Of a stretch of 64,000 bases of DNA, positions 32,838-44,234 are shown one piece after another. Within the stretch, counting starts at the first letter, position 1. Each line of letters starts with the position of its first letter. This DNA is from Amoebophrya sp. A120. Lineage: Eukaryota; Sar; Dinophyceae; Syndiniales; Amoebophryaceae. Position numbers and translations under genes: made by a program. The notes under the pieces were generated by a model, which was not told where the DNA came from, searched no databases, and was given only the letters and a program-made list of their open reading frames with translations. Location: contig CAJINV010000002.1 in assembly GCA_905178155.1 (NCBI GenBank), positions 8,513,224-8,577,223 on the forward strand, given 5' to 3'.

Positions 32838-35800
32838 TCACTTACTTCTCTTGTTCGCATTCCCCTTTTCTTGCTTGTTCTGCTGCGTCAAGTTCTTCGT
32901 ACTACCGCTGCCACCAAGTAGTTTGGCCAAACCGCCAAACAGGCTGGCCGGTGCGTCTCTCTCGTCTTTTGTCGTTCCCTCGTGTTTCTGCTCGTTACCG
33001 GCTGCACTAGTGGCCGCGGCTACCCGATTCGCGCACAAGGCCCGTCGTTCTGCGATTTGCACAGCGGTCTCGTCCTTCTCATCTTTCAAGTCCTTCATCT
33101 TGGGCACGACATGTGGCGGGAAGCTCGTCAAGAGCCACTCCACAACCGATCGGTGGCCGTTTGTGACCGCCCAATGTAGGGGAGTGCGCCCGTATACGTC
33201 GAGCGCCAGGGCTGTCTGGTCCGTTCGCTCCTGAAACAAATACTCCAGAACCTTTGCGCTGCAGCCTGCGCGCGCTGCAATGTGCAACAGCGTCTGCCGG
33301 TCTTCGCGGAGGATCTCGATTCTGTCGGTTATCGAAAAGAGGATGTTGTCCCGGCCGGCTTGGTTTTTGGTTGCTGTACACTGCACGTGCGCTGGAGCAG
33401 CCACGCCGGCATCTTTCCGTTTGGTCGCTTTCTGAGCTTTTGTTCGCGCTGGCCCTGCAAACGCGAAGTCGGCACCGCCTGGACACATCGTCGTCGCCGC
33501 ACCGGCTGTCAAGATCTCTTCAAACAGAAATTTCACTCGGCAGACATCGGCAGGGTATGTTTGTAGGCATCTCACGAGCAGCCGCTTCGCATCGGCAGTC
33601 GCGAGGACAGGTTCCGGCGCGGGGCAAGATGAGTTGCTAATCCTTGTCTTTTGCTTGTTCTTGTTGCTCTTGCCGTTGCATTCCTTGTCGGTCTGAGTTT
33701 TTCCCTTGTTGATGGTAAATTCCCTCAGCAACCAACGCACGACTGAGACGATTGGCGCAACCGGGCTTCGACGCTGACCTTCACGTGCTTCCACACTTAA
33801 GCTACAGCTACTCGTATCAACTTCTTGAGCCTGCGTCAGGGACTCTGTGAAATCTCTGTGGAGCAAAGCTACTCCGAGCACTTCGGAAAGAAAAGGCTCG
33901 ATGACGGTAAATGGATTGACGGTTCCTGCAGCGTCGATGTCGTTGGAGGCTGCAGCTTCACGTCCCGCAGGCGAAGATGTAGAAGCCATCCACGCTAGCT
34001 GCTGCAACGCTGGCACGCTTCCAGCCTTTACCGCGGCAAAGAGCCACGGGCGGATCTCCCTGCCGAAATGCAAATTCCTATCATGCCGTCTCTGCATCTG
34101 CTCTGTTGGCGACTCCGTGGCGACTGTTGTTTGTCCCTGCTCAGGGCTCCTTGCAGTTGCACTTCGACTTCTTCGGCTAGCAAACGATGACAGATACCGT
34201 GCGTATTTACCGAGTTGCGTTCGTCGCAAGAGTTCTGCGGGCGCAAAGCACGTCTGGGCCAGGTTTTCTCCGAAGGGATCGCTGTCTTTACCGCTCATTT
34301 TTGTCGTAGAAGCGTCCTCATTTGAAAAAGGTGTGTCTGGAGCATTTTTCTCGTCCACTCCAACCAGGCACACCGTACGGAGTGCTGCAGCCAGCTTTGC
34401 GCAAACCCGGACAGCAGAGAGCGAATCGCCGCCAAGTTCGCGGAAGTCCGCGCGGCTTTTTCGGAGCGAGGCATATCGATTACTCCGGTGGTCTACTGCT
34501 CTTGCTGCGGACAGCTCCTCACACCAAATTTTCCAAATTATCGAATGAAGGTCCTCCTGTCTCGAAGATGGTGCAGAAATCGACTTCTCGGCTTTTCGAT
34601 TTTCGGCTTCTTGGCCTTCTTGTTCGTCAGCAGATGACGAGAAGGAACAATCACTCATGATGTCATCGGTTTCATCATCTTGTTGATCGAGATCGTGACC
34701 AGAAGGTGGCCCATCCTGGTGCTGGTGCCCATTCTGCAGACGCCATGTTTCTGTCTCTTCGTGACGTAGAAATCTCGTTCCGTATGATGAGAGCGCCGCC
34801 CGGTGAATCTTTCCCGTGCCGGTCCGGGGAAGTTTTTCGTTCGTAAAGAAAAATCTGTGCGGAGTGTGGGCGGCCGACAACGTGCCGGCACAGACTAGCT
34901 CTCGGAGGATTTTCTTCAGCAGAGCGCTTTCGCGTGTAGCAGCACGATTTCTTTGTGTAGGGTAATGTTCCCAACTACGAGGGCCGGATTGCAATTCACT
35001 TAAACCAGGCACCTTCACGGTGCAGCAAGCCACCAGGAGAGGCCCACTCGTCGCACCATCCTTTGCAGTAAGAGAAGATCTCACCGGTACCACCGCGACT
35101 TCCTCCAAAATCTCAGCTGCGTTTGCAATATGAATTGCAAAAGCATCGTACTAGTATAAATTGCATTACAAACTTTTGAAAGAGAAAAGTGCAATTTGTA
35201 ATGCTGATTTGCCTAAGATGGGCAATTTGTCATGCATATTGCAATTACTAGCAGTACGATACTTTTGCACATGATATGCAAGCACAACGGCTTCGATCTC
35301 TTCTGGCTCTATGCGCAGCCCATTAATTTCATGCAATACAAATTTCCCGTACATGTACAACATGCATCACAAATTTCACCAATTTGGAGCGTAAGACTTG
35401 TCATGCTAAACTAGGATCGAAGCCAAGTTTTGTCATGCAGAGACCGCATCTGTACGTGTACGGGAAATTTACTGTGGATAAATTTTCAGTTGGTTGTCTT
35501 TGCGTCCTCGAAGTATCCAGGAGCCGCGACCGGCATCCTCAGTTGCGGAACCGAGCGGCGTTTTCGTTTCGTTGTCTTCTGGGCTACGATCACATTCGTC
35601 AGCAATGATCGGGGCGACTAGGTCGCCGGTTCGGAAACACCTCGTCCTCGTCGTGTCTCGCTGGGGCGGAAGATCCGCACCACTATCACTGTTTTTAACA
35701 GTGCTTTGTTCCTCCGACGTGCTCAACTGCCTCACTTGCGAGATTTCGGGGGCAGGAGCAAAAAAAAACTTTTGCACGGTGAGCTCCGGTCGATTCAGGT

Positions 35801-37658
35801 ACCCGAGCCCGACAAGCTCGGACCCGCAGAGGACTAGCTCGTACTCGAGCATTGCATTTTGATTTTCCATCCCCAGAAGCCTGGCCCGTTGTTCGTGTTC
35901 CTCCTCCGCCTCGACCTCGTGGCTCTTCAATACGGACCACAATTCCATCGCGGGCGTCAACGGCGTGCCGAGCTTGTCTTTATGACGCCTTTTCGCCGCA
36001 GGCGCAGCGCGCCACTTGTTCAATTCCCCTGCTCCACGAAAACGACCCGAGTGAATCTTCATTTCACCACCCGGAAGTACTACGGGCGCAGCGGCGCGCT
36101 CGACGACGTAGTGAAAAGTTTGGTAGACGCAACACTCCGTGACACCGTAGGTGTTCGCTAGGTTGCAGTTGACGGCGTACTGGAGAACAAATCGGACAAT
36201 CGTCTCGGGCATCTTTTCTCCGCCGAGGGCAACTAGCTGGAGAGACGCGAAGTCCTTTTGTGTCTCCTGTAGAATCTGCGCAGGACGTCTCTTGGGAGAG
36301 CTACTTCTTCCAGTGTCTAGAGCAAAAAAGTCCGTCGTTGCATCATTCCGACAGTTTTCTTCGTCGCTTTGCTCCGCCACCGCATCTCGCTCCAATGCGG
36401 GCCTGCACACCTCGTGCGTGAACAGCGTGGGTGTGGTCAGCAAGTGAGTAACGCCAGCTGCTTTGATCACGTCGAAGAAAGAAACCCCCCCACCCCGAAA
36501 CACGAGTTGGGCGCTCCCCTCCTCACTCCGGCCGGTGAAAAACAGTGTGGCGACCACGTCTCCCAAGCAGGGGTCGAACGCGAAGGGCGATCCAACCAAG
36601 ACCGTGGCGGTCCGGTCGATCTTGTGTGCGAGGTTTTTCGCATTGCAATAGTGCATCAGATTTGCGACCGTGCAGACGCACCCCTTCGGCGTGCCCGTGC
36701 TCCCGCTCGTGTAAAAAATGTGGCTGATTTCCAGGTTTACATCACCCTCGTCGAACCACTCTTGCGACGTGTCTTCCTGCTCTTGGCCAAAGTCCAGCAG
36801 AGACGACTGTTGATCCAAAGCAGAATAATTTTCCCGGTCCATAATATCGCTAGTACCAGCGTGGTCTCTACGAACGGAAACGTCGTCGTTTCGTGCCGAA
36901 AAAACAATCTCTCCGCACTCTACATCGAACAGCAAGCACTGCATTTTGTGAAGGACCTCTGCAGTAGAAGTTCTTGTTGCGCCATCTTGTTTCGAAGTAC
37001 ATTCCCAGCGTCTTTTCTGCTTTTTGCAGGTGGTGAGGAAAATATCCGGCCTGCAGTCCTCGAGAATCGATTTCACTCTCGGTTCCGGATCGTCTGTATT
37101 CACCACCACCAGGACGTTCCCCGAAACTAGCACCGCCAAGAGCAACACCGGCAGGAACAGAAGGTGCTTCGCGTCTTGTTTCTCCGGGACTGCGATAGCT
37201 ACGATTAGTTGCTTAGTAATGTCTTTTTCCCGATCGACACCCAGCCGGTCGATGCCGAGTCTGTTTTCGGATCCTGTGTCCAACTGCTCTTCTTGCAGCG
37301 CAACATGATGATGATCTGCCCCCGCCGGGCTTTTCCTTTTTTGCTCCTTTCTGATGCCCTCCTCGTTTACGTCGCCGACCTTTTTTCTCCTCAAACTTGC
37401 CAACAGCTTTGCTACGGCCGCAACGTGAAGAACGAGCTCCTTGTAAGAAAGGGAAACGGATTGCGTTGAACCGGGAATAGAAGAGGAATTCGTCGAGGCA
37501 ACAAAATCTTCGAGAAAAGTAGAGTAGTAGACGCTCACCGCAGCTCTGGTATCATTCTGTCGCAGCACCGCTTCCGCGAGTTGCTGGAAAAGAACTGCGA
37601 ACATCTTGGGACACGGAGTGGGTATTGACACCGTCACTTCACTTCTACAAGAGACCAC
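32838..37658 (-). CDS. Adenylation-thiolation protein with C-terminal ankyrin repeats (AASDH-like)
   Basis: It should activate a carboxylic or amino acid with ATP and load it on a phosphopantetheine arm. Three exons (37658-35481, 35324-35277, 35123-32838) give 1503 residues; Met19 is the likelier start. Adenylation motifs appear in order: YTSGSTGTPKG (A3), NTYGVTECCVYQTF (A5), GYLNRPEL, FRTGDLV (A7), GRKDNQLKINGLRIEPEEIE (A8) and LPRTGTGK (A10, catalytic Lys near 847). The thiolation site FRELGGDSLSAV has its Ser near 976. After a disordered, Gln/Lys-rich linker, two ankyrin-like units lie near 1385-1450 (TLLHIAARAGCSAKVLEYLF, TPLHWAVTNGHRSVVEWLL). Animal AASDH has the same A-T order but then beta-propeller repeats, so the ankyrin end is different. 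No condensation, reductase or thioesterase domain is visible. The 16-residue middle exon is bounded by TIR elements on both sides. Confidence 0.88.
35129..35276. mobile_element. TIR element acting as an intron (adenylation gene, second), TSD TGCAA
   Basis: The element is 148 bp. Its ends start TATGAATTGCAAAAGCATCG and TATCATGTGCAAAAGTATCG. TGCAA flanks it at 35124-35128 and 35277-35281. TTTGTCATGC lies at 35226. Excision with one repeat copy gives EAVVLA-NAAEILEEV in frame. Confidence 0.92.
35330..35480. mobile_element. TIR element acting as an intron (adenylation gene, first), TSD AATTT
   Basis: The element is 151 bp. Its ends start CATGCAATACAAATTTCCCG and TATCCACAGTAAATTTCCCG; the AAATTTCCCGTACA block is shared. 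AATTT flanks it at 35325-35329 and 35481-35485. It holds CTTGTCATGC (35397) and TTTGTCATGC (35429). Excision gives DNQLKI-NGLRIEPEEIE, the conserved A8 motif. Confidence 0.92.
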
Positions 37659-39016
37659 CTGTACTCACGTAGTAGGTGAAGCTGGAGGTGGTAGAACCAC
37701 CAAGCGCGGCGAGCAAGAACATGGCAAAAGAATACAGTTGTAGAGATGTTGATCCGCGACAGGAGAGCAAGCGAATCGCTGGAGATATAGCCAGTGATAA
37801 ATCTACGGGGTCCTGAGAGCGGTGCTTCAAATTTCATATGTGCATCGTTTCACGTATTTTTCTCACATCAGCTCGGCATGACCTCGACCTTTACTTGCAA
37901 CCCATATGTAGAGCCATTGCAAGCATCTTTTATTCATGGGTGATGTGGTGCAGCTTTTCGATAATTTCAGATGTGATTCAACTTGTGCTGATCGGTAAAT
38001 CAAATACAGGATCAAGTCGGGGAGCGGCTGCAGTCCGTTATATTACGAACAGTGAGGTTCGCGTGGTAATGATCGTCAACAATGGAGGTGCGGATACAAT
38101 TTCTGACGATCGGCTGGGATACTACTTTTTCCGATCCGGGGCAGAAGTCACTCAGATCGAAGATTCTGTTTGAAACAACTATGTCAAGATCCGTACCTCG
38201 TTCCGGTTTTCCTGGAGATCATCCTCATCGACGAGATGCCAAGCAGCAGGAGCAGGAAATAAAACCATCATAAAAAGTAGCCTCGTTTACGGGGTATACA
38301 ACAACGCAACCCGATCTGCCTCCGCTTGATACTAGGGACAGTGGCCTTACAGGGTCAACCTGCGATGTCTTCGTGTCGGCAGCGGTGCGTGTTCCTTATT
38401 GCAACCTCTGCTTCATCTTCTCCTTCAACTTTGGGTCTGAGTTCTTTTTTTCTACTTGTCTTCGCCACGAAATTACGTCCATCGTGGAGTGGCAGTGAAA
38501 AGATGAATTTCAGGTTTGCACGGGTGAAGAAAGCGCCGCTAACAAAGCCTCGCTGAAGATTGGTGTTCTAGTACAGCGCTTGATTGCAGTGGTAGTGCTA
38601 GTAGTTGGTCGCTACTAGTGCTACATTTCTGAAGGCGGTGTGCCGACGAAGGACGCTACTTGAACTAGCGTCACTAATTGAAAAGCCCGTAGTTACTCTT
38701 TTGAGGTAAAGAAGTTCGACAGGTTGACTCAAAAAATGTGGTGATAATGTCAGTTGTAGGCTGGGTTCTTCTAGCCGCGGATCACGAATTTTTACCAAAA
38801 GCACTTCGCGATAGTCCAGGGCACATATGCGACCCACGCCAAAGTCTTGTCGATGATTTTCGTGTGCTCTGTACGTATGTTTATTGTGCAAGTACATATC
38901 GTATGCGATTCCAATTTCCCAAGCGAAACGAAGATTCATAATATGGATGGATAAGGATATGGATTGAAACTAGAAAAATCGCATGCATTTATTTTTTCTT
39001 TCCATGATTTACATAT
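37659..39016. other. Intergenic region, no gene recognised
   Basis: Several short ORFs occur on both strands (for example 37838-38173 plus, 38598-38939 minus), but none shows a domain or exon pattern that I trust. Confidence 0.45.
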
Positions 39017-40004
39017 CTATGCGCTCAAATGGACAAAAACTAGCACAGTAGTTCTACAATTCGTACCTCCACCGGGGCAGCAGCACTGGATGGGTAGCAA
39101 CACGATGTTATTACAATGAAAAATGCCCGCACCCCCGAACTTGGGAGCATTTGCATTGCAAACCTTTCCAAATGAAACACTCTTTCGCCCTCTTGCATCT
39201 ATCAGCATCACAGGTTTCCAATCCATCCATCGCGAATAGCAAAAATTTGTATTGCAAAAGACCCCAGCAAGAGCGGCGCCTGTCATGCAAGCGATGCGAT
39301 ACACGCCGAGACTCTGCATCAGAAAGATTCATACTCCTTTCATGCATGCCAAAAAGTTTTCATTTGGAAACTTCGCATCACAAATTTTTGCAATTTCAGG
39401 GGTGGGGGGCACTTTTCACTGTAATAGATGTAGACCGCGCAGGAAAGCGCCGTGACCGCCAACCCAAGGGTGCCGAACAAGAACGCGACACCAAATGCAA
39501 AAATGTCTGGGTCTGAAAAAGTGTAGACTTGTCATGCAGATTTTCCATGACCCGCGAGGTCTGGAATCCGGGACTTAGCATGACAGACTCTGCGAGGTCT
39601 CTGCCATGCCTATCCTGCATGAGAAACTCCCTTCCAACTTGGTCAAAAGTATACCGGTTTTGGGACTCATGCAACACAGATTTTTGCATGCTCCAGATTT
39701 ACCATGACGAGTTGCAATCTTCCAGACCCAGACATTTTTGCAATTCATACGCGAAGAACAAGCACCACTTCGGCTTGCCCTTCTTCTCGTCCTCCATGTG
39801 CTCACCCTCCTTCAGGACTTCCGCATTTGATACAACCCCGTCCTCATTTGGTCCGGCCTCGAGATCAACAATCTTGTTGAAATCAGGTTCTGCCTCGTCA
39901 GTCTGGCACGGGGAGGGTCGGGATACTGTTGTAAAGTAATTGCAGTTCTTTGCGTCACGGCAGTAATAAATATAGTGCAAAATGAATAATCGGTACTGCT
40001 GCAC
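39017..40004 (-). CDS. Small single-pass membrane protein, unknown function, two TIR-element introns
   Basis: I do not recognise the family. Three exons (40004-39750, 39483-39427, 39103-39017) give 132 residues, and the lengths close the frame (255 + 57 + 87 nt). The acidic N-terminal part (DEAEPDFNKIVDLEAG, then EHMEDEKKGK) is followed by one membrane helix assembled from three exons: KWCLFFA, FLFGTLGLAVTALSCAVYI and VLLPIQCCC. The Cys cluster directly after the helix could be palmitoylated, which is inference. The 5' end is uncertain: more exons may lie upstream, since coding-like sequence (ELAATLGAPAQNEMTAVD) occurs on the same strand near 40280. More than half of the span is made of TIR elements. 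Confidence 0.6.
39109..39426. mobile_element. TIR element acting as an intron (small membrane protein, second), TSD GATGT
   Basis: The element is 318 bp. Its ends start TATTACAATGAAAAATGCCC and TATTACAGTGAAAAGTGCCC. GATGT flanks it at 39104-39108 and 39427-39431. Excision joins SCAVYI to VLLPIQCCC in frame. Confidence 0.9.
39489..39749. mobile_element. TIR element acting as an intron (small membrane protein, first), TSD CGCGA
   Basis: The element is 261 bp. The right end starts TATGAATTGCAAAAATGTCT; the left end starts CACCAAATGCAAAAATGTCT, one of two termini without 5'-TAT. CGCGA flanks it at 39484-39488 and 39750-39754. CTTGTCATGC lies at 39528. Excision joins KWCLFFA to FLFGTLGL. Confidence 0.9.
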
Positions 40005-41500
40005 ATATTTTTGGATATAGATTTAGCACCACTGCCACTCTAACAAATCGCGAACCTGCAGTCGCACTACTTGCGCGGATATTCATCGTGGCTGCAGCAC
40101 TGCAACACATCCAGACGATGTCTGAGGGAGCGTATACTGGCCACCTAAATTTACCAAATGCTAATGCAGCCAGTATCTACGCCATGCCATTCTTGTACAA
40201 CAACGCTACACCAAATACGTTGTGCCTCCGTGTCGACCGCGGTCATCTCGTTCTGTGCCGGCGCACCCAGGGTAGCTGCCAGCTCGACCTACTATCCATT
40301 GCTGCAGAAGTATCGCACTCATACCAGTTGCAATCATGCATGTCAGATCTGCCTTCTAGTCTACTTCTTGCCCGATACCGAATGACAGATCTCATCTTTC
40401 TCTCTTTTTAGAAAAATTGTCATGCAGATTCGACTAGTACCAGTAGCACGATACCTTGCAATGCATAACTCCGCTGGAGGAGCGACGGCTCCTGCCGCCT
40501 GGACTTCAGACATGCTGTACCTGAATCCCGCTCGCTAGAAAACCAAAATGCAGATGAGACGAGCGCGCTCAATGCTGTCTAGAACCGATCGACAATCACA
40601 TCGAGTATATGAATGAAGAAATAACATCCTCCTTATCCTAGACACGCGGGCCCTCGCTCCCTACCCTGCAGCAGCTTTGATCTACCGTTAACACTCAAGC
40701 TCAATCGTGATACACTCGCTCCTCGCATTTGCAATTTCGCACTCTAATTCTCGAGCAGGAGCATCCTCAACATCATCTCATTAGGTAGTAACAGTTAAAC
40801 AAAAATCAGATCAGATCAGAGGTGTCAGGCTCGGCTCGGCTGTCGGGCGGCGTTCCAGAACTTTAAGAGTGCAGCTGGAGCTATTCATGAGCTATAACTT
40901 GACCACGCATACTAAATTCTAGTAGAGGCGGCTAACAGCGAACTTGTCCTCCCCCCACGTGATCATACAAACCCCGGCCTGAAATTCATGCTTACTGGGT
41001 GGGGCTGGGAAAATAGGCCATGAACCCGACAAGAACGCCGGCAGTCTTATACTTGGCCAACGAAATAACTTCACGCGCCTGACGGGAGCACCACGTCTTT
41101 AACCCTAAAACCCTGTCTAAGTTATCAGCCACTTACAACTATTTGGTCCTAGTATGCAAGTTCCTAACTACGGCATGCAATATCACCTCGGCCTGGATCA
41201 CTTGTCTTTCTTTTTCGTTTTCCGATAGTACCCTTAACCCCTCTACCAAACTTCCCTAGTGCATCGAAACCGCCCGGCCCACACGGGCGCTTCTTTCCCC
41301 GAGTGGAGATATACTCGCGCACAGGTGGGGACGCCCTCGACTACACTGGACTCGCCGATAGGAATTTACGATCTACTTACTTTTTCACTTTTTTTTGGAA
41401 ACGGAAACGTTGGAGCAGCTGGAGCTTTTTTTTGCTTTACGTATACAAATTTACCACCTTCTTCATCTTTGGCCGAGGTGTCTAGGGCGCTACTAGTGCC
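40005..41500. other. Gene-poor region, possible decayed TIR element near 40286-40476
   Basis: No complete gene recognised. At about 40286-40476 two inverted arms (TATCCATTGCTGCAGAAG and TATGCATTGCAAGGTATC) with GTCATGC motifs resemble the TIR family, but no exact 5-bp repeat flanks them. Confidence 0.4.
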
Positions 41501-41525
41501 AACGATCCGCACGAAGGTCTTTTGC

Positions 41526-41593
41526 GCTACGAATATTTGTACGCCGTCACGCACGCTACGAATATTTGCCAGCCCACGTGACGCCGTCACGCA
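41526..41593. repeat. Interleaved short direct repeats
   Basis: GCTACGAATATTTG occurs at 41526 and 41555, and ACGCCGTCACGCA at 41541 and 41581. The copies interleave in a 68-bp stretch. No function is evident. Confidence 0.75.
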
Positions 41594-41722
41594 AGCTGGG
41601 CCCAACGCAGCAGTCAGGCAATCCTAACCACCACGTCGGCCGTAAAACAGATTTGCGTTTGTCAGAAGTTTGGAGCAGAAACAGACTTAACTAAACCCTT
41701 TTGCAGACTAGAGAAGCTAAAA

Positions 41723-41840
41723 ACTAGGCTCCGAAGAGCTGCGCTGGAATGGGCGAGAAGACTATGCTCCGAGGAGCTACATTGGAAAGGTTTGAAAAAA
41801 CTATGCTCCGAGGAGCGGGCCTAGGGGAGCTAAAACAAAA
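41723..41840. repeat. Three-copy tandem repeat of about 38-39 bp
   Basis: Units start at 41723, 41761 and 41800, each beginning with a variant of ACTATGCTCCGAGGAGC. The first half of each unit is conserved and the second half diverges. The core CTCCGAGGAG is itself a short palindrome-like sequence. It lies in gene-free DNA. Confidence 0.7.
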
Positions 41841-44234
41841 CTAAGCTTTCAGATTTTGGATTTCACTCAAAATAAAACTACACGGCAATAGGTCAGAGTA
41901 ATGGTCTTCGTCATGTGAAAACCCTCAAACCGGCTACAAGCCGTGATTTGTCGAGATCGCCACATTTGAATCAACGTAGGTTTAGTCTTTTCGCAGAAAA
42001 AGAGCCCAGGAGCTTTCCTGAACTAACAAAACTGCAGTTTTAGATGGGGACAAGGCGATACGTGTGAGATCATGGAAAACAACAGCTTTTTTGGGCTTTC
42101 ACTACCGTTAGTGAGTCTGTTTTTCCGCCATAGCATCGGGACAAGGCGAGCTTGATGGATCCTCAGAGCTTGTAAGAGTTTAACTACGAAGTGCGAAGCC
42201 TTTAACACGTACCGCGGTCCCTTCCCGGCGATCAAGTTTAAAATGGAACTCAGGTAAAACATTAAACCCAGTGATCGTGTAATAGCATCGCAAGATTATC
42301 AACAACGGCGTTACCAAGAGAGACAAAACACGACGTCACTCGTCTCTCATCAGTACACCCTCGTGTTGCGGACTAGCAAAGCTCTCAGCTGAGAAAAAGA
42401 AAGGTAAAAGAAAAAAGAAAGCCAAACTCAGATAGTTTGACTTTTACCTTGCTGCAAAGAGACAGAGAGACTGCACTACTAGAAAGATACAGGTTTTTTT
42501 TTTTTGTGTTTTTTATTTTGTTTGAACGAACCGACCGGGAGATATAGCATTTCTTTTTCTTTTTTGCACGAAGCTACTAACGAGCTATACTGTTAAAAGA
42601 GGAAAGCCTCATAGTTATGCAGAGAAAGATGAAATTCAAACTACCAAAACTCTATCTCCCCCAGGACCTACTAACTACAAAAAGCAGACAACAGCGGACC
42701 TACTAACTTCAACACCCCCCTAACTACAAATATCCGCTCGTCTTCAAAATAAAAACCATGCTGACTCCCGTTTGGGACTCGAGATGAGCGCAAACGCTTT
42801 TACAAGAAGCACATCCCCATGACAGGCTGTATAAACACACATGCTGGATGGTCTCCCCTTGCTGTACTTTCGCAAGATTCTTGGAGAGCGGAGGTTTGGT
42901 GATTCTTACTGTCGCTTCATCAGGAATTAATACGAGCAAGGGTGGGTGGTGGAGGTGGGGTGTTGAATAGAAAACATGTTCCACCATTTCTCGTCACAAG
43001 AAAAGAGAAAAGTTTTTGTGTGTGGGAAACAATCCTTAATTCTCAATACTACATAATCATGTGTAGTGGCTTGATGTCCCGTTTTTCATCTGTCGTATTT
43101 ACTGTTGATGTTGTGCGTTTACTTCTGACTACAGCTGTATAAAGACAAAGAGGCCATTTACAATATTGAAAAATAAGCCTCGCCTAGCTGATGGTGTAAA
43201 AGAACGGTGACCTGCACCATCACTGGCAAAATTGTATATACATGGTCATGGGTAGTTTTTTCGGGTGATGATCTAGAAGAAAATTGATCTACAAGTAGTT
43301 CAATTGACCCATCATCTTTACATAGCCGTAGTAAAAATTCCGATGATCCATGATCACCATCGATCCAACACTGACAGGAAAAAAAATCGCTTTCCACACA
43401 ACTGTATTTGAAATGTATTTGGGGGAAGGGCTGGGGCTGGCCATTCTTAATCTTATTATGGTCGGAGTTCTTGCACCCGTACTGATGTCTGTATCTTCAC
43501 GAATAAATCATCCAAGTTGCGCACCAGATGCTTCAGATTCAGATGCTGAAGCCTGCGGGGCAGGGCATTAAACAACGTACTAACTATAATATCAGGTTGA
43601 TCTACCGATATTATGGGAAGTGCGTGCTCGTAAGTCTCTATGCGCCAGGCTTTTTCTATGTCTTACTCTGCGGGCACAAAAGCTGGCTGCTACAGATGGT
43701 TTAAAAAGTGCTTATTTTCCCTGCAGTTGTTCTATACATTCCGGTGATGTAGTATACTGACATTATTGAAGTTTTTCTTGCTGTGAACTAGTACTTCTCG
43801 TCATTTTCGAATCGGGTTGTGGCAAACATTTTCGAATTGCCTCCCTTCTGAAAAAACGTCGCGAAAAGTGTATTCTCCATCAAAATCCAAAATTATCGTG
43901 ACTACATCCTACAACAGAAAAAATAAAAAGTAGACTACCATCTTCCATAATAAGTTGCTGGGGACATTGCTCAACAATACCAAGTAACAGGAGACGACGG
44001 GATAAGATGACCCGTCATCTAAGTATATATCAAGTGTCGTCAAAGTATTCGATTTTGGAGAAGGGTAAAAAAACATTCCAACAGGGATACTGAAATATGA
44101 ATAATAGTGAACAGATGCAACCATTTGCTGATCGCTTTGTTCGTTTACGTTTATGTTTCCGTTTATATACTTAGACGAGAAATACAGCCTTCGGTCGTCA
44201 CGAAGACAGGATATGAATAGGTAGAATTTGCGAC
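41841..44234. other. Gene-poor region downstream of AGC kinase
   Basis: Only short ORFs occur. The plus-strand ORF at 43350-43571 has a hydrophobic segment but no domain that I know. I see no RNA gene. Confidence 0.45.

Noticed and set aside
36369-37130. 253-codon plus-strand ORF
   Set aside because: It lies antisense to the adenylation domain, which carries all expected motifs on the minus strand.
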